A stretch of DNA of 64,000 bases, taken from the NCBI GenBank assembly GCA_963682025.1, contig OY821521.1:98881354-98945353 (forward strand), given 5' to 3'. The notes beneath the pieces were generated by a model, which made no database searches, had not been told where the DNA came from, and worked only from the letters and a program-made list of their open reading frames with translations. The position numbers were made by a program, and so were the translations under genes. The stretch comes from Cordilura impudica. Lineage: Eukaryota; Arthropoda; Insecta; Diptera; Scathophagidae. The first letter of the stretch is position 1. Every line of letters starts with the position of its first letter. Of this stretch, positions 22,007 to 32,001 are shown piece by piece.

Positions 22007-22953
22007 TTAGCATTTGAAAATGATTTCGGACGTCCAATTTTGGGCCACTTTTTCGAGCATTGCTGGTCGTATGTCACGAATAACACGAACAATGTTGGCC
22101 TCCAAGACGTTAGTTGTTGCTGGTTTATCAGCATAAACCAGTGGCTTTATGTAGTACCACAGGAAATAATCGATAGGGGTCAAATCGCACGACCTTGGAC
22201 ATCATTTCTCAAATTCAACTTATCGCCAAATTGTGATTTCAATAAGTCGATTGTTGCGGTCGCCATATGATACGTAGCGCCATCCTGTATAAAACCACAT
22301 CTCGCTGGGATAAATGTCACCCATATTTTCAAACAAAAAATCGTTGATCATGGTGCAGTAACGATCTCCATTCAGCGAATATGCCTTCAGCGTGTAAACC
22401 GCATCATTTTCTGGATGTTATGCAGTCTGTAGGGCCTCACTGCACATGCGGAAATTTCATTAATTAATAAACCCGTTAAGCCAAAAATGAGCCTCATCCC
22501 TTAACACAGTTTTGCGATAAAACATCGGGTCAGTTTCCAACTGCTCTAGAGCCCAATTGGCGCAAGAACGACGTGCATGATGGTCTCAGGGTTTTAATTC
22601 TTGCACCAGCTGGATCTTATATGGGTGTAGTCCAAAATCTTTGCACCAAAATTTTCATGTAGTGGACGGACAGAGTCCCAATATCTGCGACCGACGACCA
22701 ATCGATAAATTTGGATCTTCTTCCACAATTTCGTTTACAGCGGCGATTTTCTCTTCAGTACGCACATTTCTTCAGCGTGTTGGTGTTATTGCATCGTTTA
22801 AAGAGTACGACTATGTGTTATGAAATATATCCACAAGTGCGCCATAAAACTCACGAAATCTTCTATAAGTTGCGCGAATCGATGATTTACAAAGTAAATT
22901 TGGATAATTTAGCGTTGTTTAAGGTAGCGTTGTTTAAGCGTGAATCTATTCAT
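22007..22953 (-). pseudogene. Mariner transposase relic, rosa-like (DD41D type)
   Basis: The minus strand from ATG at 22953 (MNRFTLKQR) to the stop at 22007 (SEIIFKC) is about the length of a mariner transposase gene with many frameshifts and stops. Recognisable parts are an IVEEDPNLSIGRRSQ-like helix-turn-helix linker, QDGATYHM (second catalytic Asp) and RSCDLTPIDYFLW (third Asp). The SCDLTPxDY and terminal EIIFK motifs are shared with the better preserved copy at 24856, so the two belong to related lineages. It is non-functional. Confidence 0.75.
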
Positions 22954-23024
22954 GATGATTAGCCAAAGTATACTGACCACAGTTCGTATAACAGCTAACC
23001 CTTTCGCAAGTTCTATCTAAAGTC

Positions 23025-23564
23025 CTGTACGCAGCTTGCTAAGGAATCAAAACTTCATATAAAAAAACGCTTCAGAAATGCTTAAGGAATTTTTCTGTCA
23101 AAAAATTTCTGTTGATAGTCCGCAGCTTTTTAAAAAAGTAGTATTGTTTTTACTACTTTTTTTTTGACGTAAATTAAGTTAGGCAACCCAGGATTTGAGC
23201 AGGAATATAAAATTTTTCGTTCTTTCTGAAAGGAATTTTGACAGGAGAGGTAAGCATAAACAAAATGTAATATGCTAAAAAAAATAAAAGTTATTTTTCA
23301 GTTGCAAACATGGAAAAAAACGAACAAAATTCGGCAAAAAAAACAAGAAGCGGATGGGTAATTTTGATACTGAGCTTAAAAAGCGTTTAGCAGGCCAAAT
23401 AAAGCAGAACCGAAGAATTGATTTGTTTTCAATTTCACAATTCTTAATAATTGACAGAAAACAGCTGATTTCTAGCGTTGCACTGAAAGGTACTTTTGTG
23501 CTTTTTTTTCTTTAAGAAATATATGAAAATTTTCTGTTAAGATTCCTTAACAAGCTGCGTACAG
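23025..23564. mobile_element. 540-bp TIR element with exon-like core
   Basis: The left end CTGTACGCAGCTTGCTAAGG and the right end, inverted, CTGTACGCAGCTTGTTAAGG, match at 19 of 20 positions and continue AATC. The core has a 3' splice-site-like TTATTTTTCAG, then GTTGCAAACATGG opening a short Lys-rich frame, and later a donor-like CTGAAAGGTACTTT. The element may be a deletion derivative of an autonomous element that kept its first coding exon. No convincing target duplication is seen (flanks AAGTC and CTCTT). Confidence 0.6.
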
Positions 23565-23989
23565 CTCTTAAACAAAGAAACATTCGTTTCTACACTTATG
23601 GCAACGATTTTCAATCCTCGAAACAGTTCGTCGTTCGTAAATTATTGTGTTGTTTTTTTTTTTTTGGTTAATCACTGTTAAAGTTTAGTTGCTAATTACA
23701 AAAAATTTAACCGAAAAAATTGTTACGACCTTCCTACCAAGGAAAGTACTAAGTTTGTGTTTTTTTCTGTAAAAAAAATCCTTCTTTGAAAACGCTTCTA
23801 AAAGTAAGAACTCTTAGAACTTTAACAGGGTTTAACCAAAAAAAAAAAAAAAAACATATAGAATACAATAATTTACTAACGACGAGTTGTTAAAGACGAT
23901 TTCAGGAGTGGCATTAAAAGTGCGCAGCGATTCGACTTCTATCTCCTCAATCTTTTCAAAGCAAAGAGAACCTTTGACTTTATTGAATA
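23565..23989. other. No gene recognised
   Basis: AT-rich with several A and T runs. No conserved frame. Confidence 0.4.
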
Positions 23990-24420
23990 GTCAGAAATCA
24001 AATGGTACTAAATCCAGCGAAATGGACGCGACAAACCAATGCAATGTCTATTCATAATTCTGGCCTCGAACGATCACATAATATTCCTCATTAACAGATT
24101 GACCACCACACCACAATAATCCAGGAAAACTGTTAACGTGACCTTGATTTTGGAATGACTTCGGTGTGATTTTTTAGTTTTGCTTCACATCTTGCACGAT
24201 ATCTGCTTGATTCGTCGGTCGGATTCAAGATTCACCACCCGTTGTAATACATTTCATTTCGTTCTGATAGTCAGAAAATATTGTTTCAGCATTTTGCAAG
24301 AGAAATTTTGGGTTTTTTGAAACAATCGATATTTCACGCATTTGGCGCCCAAAATATCTTTTAAAGTGGTGTCGACTGATTGTTTTGAAATGTTTTTCGT
24401 TCGCGTAACTCATTGTGCTT
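23990..24420 (-). pseudogene. Mariner (DD34D-like) transposase fragment
   Basis: The minus strand shows CITTGGESWIRP, FQNQGHVNSFPGLLWCGGQ and VNEEYYVIV, equivalent to the first catalytic block and the following strands of a mariner transposase. The usual DESW is GESW here, so the first catalytic Asp is lost. Stops follow. It differs from the rosa-like copies at 22007 and 24856, so it is a separate lineage. Confidence 0.6.
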
Positions 24421-24741
24421 AACGCCTTCTTGGCACTGTTCGCAACACTTGTAAAAATTCATAACGTGTTTGCAAGAGAAATTTGATTCTGCAAACAAAA
24501 TTTCATGGAACTTCTTTGTTCAACAAAATCAGACATTGTTAAAATCGCCAATTCACTTTTAGTTGTTTATAAAACGAGCGCCACCATCGAACCAATGAAG
24601 ATATTGACTTGAAATTTTGCATGTATTTCATTACTATCCACCTAAAATCACCCAAATTGATAAACTCGCGAAGTTTCATTTTTGGATTTGGGCTTTTAAA
24701 ATTTACGATGCTAAATTTTGGAAAAGTATTTGAATCTACTA

Positions 24742-26030
24742 AAGGGTCCGCCATCTAACGTTTTTTTTTTCAATTAGTGCTTATTTCGTGAATGGTAACA
24801 CTTAGCTCATGTCTGATTTGACAGATAATTAGTTTTATCCTTCCGCTGAACGAATATGGTTGTGTATACGCTTGAACAACGCTGGGAAATATTGCGACAT
24901 TACTTTGAAAATCATAGTAATGTTGCAGAATGTGTGCGAAAATTGCGTACGGATTTTGGAAGAAGAGAAGCACCGTCAGCTCCGTATGTTCGTTATCTTG
25001 TGAAAAAAGTGAAAGAAACTAGCATCCTCATCGATAAACCAAAACGTGAAAAGCCAAAAAAGGTGCGTACACCCGAGAATATTGCTGCTGTGGCAGAAAG
25101 TATGCGTGAAGCGCCACCAACATCAATTCACCGTCGTTCTCAAGAATTGAACATTTCGGAGGCATCATTGAGACGAATTTTGCATAAAGACCTTGGTATG
25201 ACGCCAATTGGTTCAGGAGTTGAAGCCAACTGACCATCAAATGCGTTTTCGCTTCGCTAAGTGGGCCTGCGATCGACTTACAGAAGATGCCGGTTTTGCC
25301 AAAAAAATCATCTTTTCAGATGAAGCTCATTTTGATCTTGGCGGGTATGTAAACAAGCAAAATTGTCGCATTTGGGGCACAGAAATCCCGCACGCATACA
25401 TTGAAAAGCCGATACACCCAAAACGAGTCACTGTTTGGTGCGGATTTTGGTCCAGAGGCATAATTGGACCATTTTTCTTCGAAAATGAGCAAGGAGTGGC
25501 CGTTACAGTCAATGGCGATCGTTATCGGGCCATGTTGAACGAATTTTTGTTCACAAAAATTGAAGAGGAGGACATTTGCAACATTTGGTTTCAACAGGAC
25601 GGCGCTACGTGCCACACAACCGAAGCTACACTCGATGTTTTGCGCCCTGTTTGAAGATCGCATTATCAGCCGCAGAGCTCATGTCGTTTGGCCACCTCGG
25701 AGTTGCGATTTGACGCCGTTGGACTATTATTTGTGGGGTGCCCTCTAAGATAAGTGTAACGCCAACAAGCCAGAGACAATTAACGCTTTAAAGGACAATA
25801 TTCGTGAATCCATTGGTGAAATACAGCTGCACACAATCGATAATGTGCTTAAAAATTGGACCGATCGTGTAGGCTACTGCATGGCCAGCCCAGGCAGCCA
25901 TTTGAATGAAATTATTTTCCATTATTAACCGGAAGGATTTTACTTTCAAATAAAAAAAGAAATTTGAGATAATATTCAGTAGTTTTTTTAATAGCATTTT
26001 CACAAAAAAAAAGTTATTTGGCGGACCCTT
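24742..26030 (+). mobile_element. Full-length rosa-like mariner with TIRs and TA duplication
   Basis: The left TIR AAGGGTCCGCCATCTAAC and the right TIR (inverted) AAGGGTCCGCCAAATAAC, both followed by T runs, are flanked by TA at 24740-24741 and 26031-26032. The total of 1289 bp is normal for mariner. The transposase frame 24856-25928 lies between. Both ends are preserved, but the coding frame is broken, so the copy could move only with outside transposase. Confidence 0.9.
24856..25928 (+). pseudogene. Mariner transposase, DD41D (rosa) type, inactivated
   Basis: The start MVVYTLEQRWEILRHYF is followed by helix-turn-helix regions (ENIAAVAESMREAP, SLRRILHKDLGM), IIFSDEAHFDLGG (first Asp), IWFQQDGATCHT (second Asp) and RSCDLTPLDYYLWG (third Asp), and it ends SHLNEIIFHY. 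The second-to-third Asp spacing is 40-41 residues depending on how the intervening frameshift is read, which fits DD41D and not DD34D. Lesions are an apparent ~10-bp loss at about 25207 that shifts frame, a frameshift near 25650 and a TAA at about 25746. Other parts read well, so inactivation is recent compared with the other relics here. Confidence 0.9.
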
Positions 26031-26032
26031 TA

Positions 26033-26580
26033 TTAATAACTTAATTCATGAATGCTTGATATATTTAAACTCACTGCTGACTTTTTAATTGTTGATATCC
26101 GTCGGCGCGCCGCGGCGCTAGTATTGTATAAATGTCTTACGAACTCGATTTAAACAGAACATGATGACGCTTTTTGGGTTTGGCATCAATATTCCATTTT
26201 ACTAAACTAAAGAACACTCTTTTTGGACTTCTAACTCTAAGATGACTCCCACTCGAAAAGTGGAAGAATCATAAAAAAACTCACTTATCGCGGTCAGTAT
26301 TGAGAATTCCTTTACAATGACATGAGCCACCATCTTATTTGCAAAAGGTCAAAAGTCGTAATTTTTTAAAGGAAATTCTTCAAAAACCGTGTATGTAAAA
26401 CTTATGTTGCTGATTGTCTTTATATAAAGTCAGGATTTTGAGATATCCGAACCTAAAAGGGAAAAATCCCTCCTTTTCGATATTTTAATTTCGAATCTAC
26501 ATGACTTTCTCTGCGGAAATGAATGTACATGAGTCGGATACGTTGAATATTTACAACCGTTGAAACTTTTATATCAACAC
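26033..26580. other. No gene recognised; short GC-only patch
   Basis: It contains GTCGGCGCGCCGCGGCGCT at about 26100-26118, nearly pure GC in very AT-rich DNA. No frame or element ends are seen. Confidence 0.4.
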
Positions 26581-26581
26581 A

Positions 26582-26910
26582 TCTATAATATTAATAGACT
26601 AGGCGATTTCTTGTGACCGATGTTTTGTTCTACTGTTTTATCCCGATTTTGACCAAACGTATATTATTTGAAAGGTATTTCTTTTTTGCCGATTAGCAGA
26701 TTTACAGAGTTTTAAATTTTTTCCTTTATTTTGAGTAAATTGCATTTAAAGTTGCTACTAACACATACATAAAATTATACATATGCTATGTGTGGTTTAT
26801 TAAATTTGTTAATGTGTTTGTTATCTTCATTCACAATAATAATAAACTATAAAAGTGTTGGTTTATGAATTGGCTAAGTTGAAAAATAAATTGCGCTAGA
26901 ATTTCGAGTA
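26582..26910 (+). mobile_element. Family A element, 3' truncated
   Basis: It starts TCTATAATATTAATAGAC and follows family order to AGAATTTCGAG, then breaks before the CTRR end. A variant hairpin (TTCGGC, ACT, GCCGAA at 26946-26960) typical of the family B superfamily sits just beyond the break. With the next copy (27080-27352) it forms an inverted pair about 170 bp apart. Confidence 0.65.
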
Positions 26911-27079
26911 TCAATCAATTAAAATACTTATGTTTGATTGTTAATTTCGGCACTGCCGAATGGTTAATGTTGGGTATGGTTACCATTTCAATACAGTTGC
27001 CGATAATTACCTTTTAAATTCTGATATCGTTTAAATTTAAAATTAATTGATTTTCTGTTTTGATCAGTATTTATTATAA

Positions 27080-27352
27080 CTAGCAGATTCCAGCCTTTTA
27101 TTTTTTCACAAATCAACACAAAAAACAAACTCATTTTTATTACAAACACATTAACAAATTTAATAAACACACACATAGCATTTTATTAAATGCAATTTAC
27201 TCAAAATAAAGTAAAAAATTTAAAAATCTGTAAATCTGCAAATCGGCTAAAAAGAAATAACTTTCAAACAATATACGTTTGGTCAAAACCGGGATAAAAC
27301 GGTAGAACAAAACATTAGTCACAAGAAATCGCCTAGCCTCTTAATATTATAG
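27080..27352 (-). mobile_element. Family A element with internal deletion
   Basis: On the minus strand it starts CCTATAATATTAAGAGGC and ends GGAATCTGCTAG followed by T. The 3' hairpin block is deleted (AAAAGGCTGG stands in its place). Its orientation is opposite to the copy at 26582. Confidence 0.65.
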
Positions 27353-27515
27353 GTTTCTTATTTATTATTTTTTTGATGCCGACGATGATGTTTTTATATA
27401 GAAAGAATTAACTTCTAGCTGAAAAATTTCATAATTTTTCTATTATTAAAGTAGGCTTGCCATTGCTGGGTATTTCGTAAATGAGAACAGAAGTCGACTA
27501 AACTTTATAAAAATT

Positions 27516-28311
27516 AAACAAGTAAGAAAATTATAGTCGGTCTAGACCGACTATATGATACCCTATACTATGCGTTTAGAGACCCTATCTCTCAGGTCCA
27601 ACTAACTGGATATAGAAAATAGGCATAAACCAAATTTGAGTGGGATTTTTATTAATTTTTTCGGCTGCAGATATGAAAAAGTTCATATCGGATGCTCTAT
27701 CTATATGGGGACTAGGCCCAAAAATGGACCGATCCTGACCGTGTCTGGTAAAGTCTCTTGTATTTTGCAAAACTATATGCAAACAAAATTTGAGAGGAAT
27801 CAGTGCAATATTATTGTTTTTTGATAGATTTAAGTGAAGATCGGGAAGCAGCTCTATATGGGGCCTATTACTAAGAGTTGTCCAATAGGGATCATTTTTG
27901 GACTACTGATTAATGGATGTAATATTTACATACAAACCCAATTTGACTGAGATCTATATGATAATTTGGATCTTATGGCAATATACGTTGATTTCATAGG
28001 GGTCATTTGTATGAGGGCTAGGTCTGAACATGGACCGATTCGCACCAATTTCAATAGCGTTCATTCCATGGCCGATAAAAGATTAAATACCAAATTTCAT
28101 CAAAATATGTTCACATTTGCGACCTGCAGTTTGATTACAAGCTTTACATGGACACACAGACGGACGGACGGACATCGTTAAATCGAATCAGATAGTGATT
28201 CTGATTCGATCGTTATAATTAAAGATGGGTATAGGTCAAATATTTTTGGTTGTTACAAACAGCAGCACAAAGTCATTATACCCAAACCACATAGTGGTAT
28301 AGGGTATAAAA
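27516..28311 (+). repeat. Family B hairpin-capped repeat, full copy
   Basis: It opens AAACAAGTAAGAAAATTATA, then the perfect 16-bp palindrome GTCGGTCTAGACCGAC (27536-27551), TATATGATACCCTATACTA, internal GACGGACGGACATCG, a 10-bp-stem hairpin (ATCGAATCAG at 28182-28191 with CTGATTCGAT at 28201-28210) and the end AGTGGTATAGGGTATAAAAA. Openings such as MSGIFINFFG recur only because the repeat recurs. It is not protein-coding. Confidence 0.85.
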
Positions 28312-28632
28312 ATGAAAATGGAAAAACGAAAAATTAAAAATGAAAAAGAAAAAAATGAAAATAAAAAATGAAAAATGAAAAATAAAAAATGAAAAATGAA
28401 AAATAAAAAATTAAAAATAAAAAATGAAAAATGAAAAACGAAAAATGAAAAATGAAAAAAAAAATTAAAAATGGAAAATAAAAAATTAAGAATAAAAATG
28501 AAAAATTAAAAATTAAAAATGAAAAATGAAAAATAAAAAAAAAAAAAAAAAAAATAAAGAGGAAAAATGATAAATAAAAAATAAAAAAATTAATAATAAA
28601 AAATTAAAAATTAAAACTAAAAAATTTAAAAT
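28312..28632 (+). repeat. A-rich heptamer satellite (AAAAATG/A/T)n
   Basis: A run of imperfect 6-8 bp units of five A plus TG, TA, TT or CG starts exactly at the TATAAAAA end of one family B copy and stops just before the next copy begins. The same satellite type recurs at 52165-52930. Confidence 0.85.
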
Positions 28633-29417
28633 AAACAAGTAAGAAATTTATAGTCGGTCAAGACCGACTATATGATACCCTATACCATGCGTTTAGAAAC
28701 CCTATCTCTTAGGCCCAACTAACTGGACATAGAAAATAAGCAAAAACCAAATTTGAGTGGGATTTTTATTAATTTTTTTGGCTGCAGATATGAAAAAGTT
28801 CATATCGGATGCTATATCTATATAGGGACTAGGTCCAAATGTGGACCGATCCTGATCATGTCTGGTAAAGTGTCTTGTATTTTGGAAAAATATATACAAA
28901 CGAAATTTGAAAGAATCAGTGCAATATTTTTGTTTTTTAATAGATTTAAGTGAAGATCGGGAAGCAGCTCTATATGGGGTCAAAGGGATCATTTTTGGAC
29001 TACTCATTAATGGATGTAATGAATGCATACAAACCCAATTTGAGTAAGATCTATATGATATTTTGGAACTTATGGCAATTTATGTCGATTTCATATGGGT
29101 AATTTGTATGGGGGCTAGGTCTGAACATGGACCGATTCTCACCAATTTCAATAGCGTTCATCCTATGGCCGATAAAAGCTTATATACCAAATTTCATCAA
29201 AATATGTTCATATTTGCGACCTGCAGTTTGATTACAAGCTTTACATGGACACACAGACGGACGGACGGACGGACGGACATTGCTAAATCAACTCAGAAAG
29301 TGATTCTGATTCGATCGGTATAATTAAAGATGGGTCTAGGTCAAATATTTTTGGTTGTTACAAACAGCAGCACAAAGTCATTATACCCAAACCACATAGT
29401 GGTATAGGGTATAAAAA
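28633..29417 (+). repeat. Family B hairpin-capped repeat, full copy
   Basis: It has AAACAAGTAAGAAATTTATA, the hairpin GTCGGTC-AA-GACCGAC (28653-28668), GATACCCTATACCATG, GACGGACGGACGGACGGACA and the terminal AGTGGTATAGGGTATAAAAA. The internal hairpin is imperfect here (ATCAACTCAG with CTGATTCGAT, 29287-29315). It is a direct repeat of 27516-28311. Confidence 0.85.
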
Positions 29418-29580
29418 CAGATATCCCTCAGTGACAATGTTAAGTTGGTTGAGCCTTTGAAAGCTTTTTTAGCTGTATTTTTTATTACAATGATTTAGTT
29501 TAAATAAGTTGTCTTTTGCTTGCTGACCATTATTTTATACTAATATTTAAATATGGAAAATTGACTATGATGGTTAATTT

Positions 29581-30020
29581 ACCAAGTAAATATAAAGTTC
29601 TGCCGACTACTTCGGCGGCAACTCTAGCATGAAAGAGTCGGAGACCTATGGACACGTGCACAATAACCATACATACACACCCATGAAGGAAGTGCTACAA
29701 ACACAACGACCACAACTAGACCAACAATTACAGTTACCACACACAAAAAATAAAATTTAGAATAACAACAATAACAAGAACAACACAGAGAATTATTTTT
29801 TTTTTCCAAGAGTGTTTTTACATTTTCATTGAAATCATGGGATCTATGGAACCTAGTTTTTTGATGGTCAAGGTGCCAATAAATAATTTTCACAAAAAAA
29901 TTCACAGCCTGACCTACGGATATCGCTATATCAATCCCGCTCAGAGGTCAAGAATAGATATATATTTTATGGGGTACATACTTTTGTCTCTAAATATTAC
30001 AAGCGTACCCGCAACATTCT
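29581..30020 (+). repeat. Hairpin-capped repeat variant
   Basis: It starts ACCAAGTAAATATAAAG, followed by the hairpin GCCGACTACTTCGGC (29602-29616), and later has CGGATATCGCTATATCAATCCCGCTC and ATATTTTATGGGGTACATAC as in the 5230-5695 variant. The middle has an ACAACAACAA-rich part. The stem sequence differs from family B but its position does not. Confidence 0.5.
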
Positions 30021-30079
30021 TATGAAAGTGCAAACACTAATACCTACAAAGCCATAACAACAGGGGAGATAATTTATGT

Positions 30080-31687
30080 TCTAAATAAGGCAAAACTAAA
30101 TAAAGCGCTAGAAGAAGACAGAGTCCCCTACGAATTTTACAAAAGTGCTCCTATGGAACTCTTAATAGAATTATCACATTGTTTCAATCAAATTTTCGAC
30201 GTATGGAATTGGAAAAAACATTTACAATGAGTATAATATACCCAATATTAAATAAGGGTGATTCAAGCTTGGCAAACAATAATAGAGGGATATCATTTAT
30301 GAACTGTGTGGCATAATGGGGATATTAAATGAGCGTCTGAAGAAATCAATATCATAACTGAATACCAAGCTGGATTTAGAAAGGGTTACTCCACAGTAGA
30401 CAATATTTATAACCTTGCGGCCATTGTGCATTTGAAACTGAATCAAAAGAAAAGGGTACACGGGTTTAGAGCAGCTTTCGATAAAATTGGTCGTCAATCT
30501 CTTTTTTATAAACTACACTCCTTACGAGTCTCGACGAAAATGGTATATTTTCTAGAAAAGATTTATTCAACCACAAACACAACAGTTTGGAATGGAACCG
30601 AGCTCTCTAAACCCTTTTCGACAATATCAGGTGTAAAACAGGGTTGTTTACTCTCACCACTCTTGTTCTCGCTTATGTATTTGCATGATAAACTTGAACG
30701 AGGGATTTTAGTGGAAGGAATAAATATTAGATTATTACTGTATGCAGATGATATTGTGATAATAGCAGAAGAAATAGAAACACTACAAATAATGATCCAA
30801 AATCTTGAAGTATATTGTGAACGTCGGAATTTAGAAGTAAACCTTACAAAATCAAAAATAATGGTGTTTAGAAATGGTGGAACAATATCAAATAGTAAAA
30901 CAATATAATTATCTGGGAATGATTTTAACACCAAAAATGCTATTTACCAAACATATTCAAAATAGAAACAAGTCAGCAAAGAGTAACATTAATGCCAGTT
31001 GGAATACATTTCTAAAAAATTATAAAATTACGACAGCAATAAAATATAACTTATTCAAAGCAGTATGTCGTTCAATACAGTCATATGGACCGCAAGTATG
31101 GGGACGTACTCACTTCGGAGAAGTAGACAAACTACAGAAATATTTTTTCAACCGCATTCTAAAACTACCAAACTTTACCTCCAACTATGCTCTTATGCTA
31201 GAATCCCGTTTGGAAGACTGTCATCTCTACACACTTCAATTGAATTTGATTTACTTGCGAAGAACGTGTTTGTATTCTGAATCCACACTCCCACATAAAC
31301 TCAGCAAAAAAATTTTGTAAAAACAAATATTTTTGGCAAAAAGTTTTAATGAACTGGATGACCATATTGATTGGCAAAGAGTGGGAGTGGAATAACAAAC
31401 AAAATTATTTGTTGAAAACTCTACAAACAAAATATCATGAACAACGTTTACAAAGAGCCTCCCAAACAGAAACATTTTACAAAAACCTAAATTATACTAA
31501 AGGAAAATATTATATTATGGATATAAAAAACGAAACAACTGTTATGTGGATTTTTAAAGCCCGATGTGACTTAATTGAATTAAATGGCGCACGGTTTTCT
31601 AAAGTAACTCGAGAATATGCTCCCTATGTAACTGTAAGGAAATCGAAAATATTCAACATTTTGTTTGCAAATGCTCTTTTTTGGTAA
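30080..31687 (+). pseudogene. LINE reverse transcriptase, decayed
   Basis: Successive frames read YQAGFRKGYSTVDNI, FRAAFDKIGR (catalytic Asp block), SGVKQGCLLSPLLF, LLLYADDIVIIAEE (YADD catalytic motif intact) and VKQYNYLGMILTP, then a C-terminal domain (YGPQVWGRTHF, MWIFKARCDLIELNGARF). This order is diagnostic of a non-LTR retrotransposon ORF2. The endonuclease domain is missing, stops and frameshifts break the frame (about 30230-30425, 30900, 31320), and the C-terminal zinc knuckle is lost. Clade not assigned; it is not jockey-like. It ends about 0.3 kb upstream of the intact gene at 32002. Confidence 0.85.
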
Positions 31688-31913
31688 TTAACCTTTCCTT
31701 TATGTCAGGAAATTAATAGATGCTTTTATTCAAAAACGTTAACTACAAAAACACATTTGTTTGTTTGTATTAAATCACACCTTCTACATGGCAAAAATTT
31801 TAAAATTGCTAATTTCCTAGACAACAACCATTATTTTTAACGGATTCTAATGATAAATTTCAAGGCCTACTAGATTTTTAAAATACGGCTGAATTATGTA
31901 TTTCCCCAAAAAT

Positions 31914-31920
31914 TATATAA
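31914..31920 (+). promoter_or_regulatory. Possible TATA box upstream of 32002
   Basis: TATATAA lies 88 bp upstream of the ATG, and an arthropod-style initiator TCAGT follows at 31928-31932. The 14-bp spacing is shorter than the usual 25-30 bp, so either the initiator or the TATA may be fortuitous in AT-rich DNA. Confidence 0.25.
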
Positions 31921-32001
31921 ATTGCATTCAGTCGTCTGAATTACTTGTGTAAAGTGCTTTTGGTTAGAGATTTTTTGTGAATTTTGTAAAAATATATAAC
32001 A

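Noticed and set aside
25316..25663. 115-codon minus-strand frame over the mariner
   Set aside because: Antisense shadow of the transposase coding region.
28753..29323. Recurring peptides such as MSGIFINFFGCRYEKVHIG and MADKSLYTKFHQNMF
   Set aside because: They recur in several places because family B repeats recur. Frames are not conserved at the codon level, and starts and stops shift between copies.
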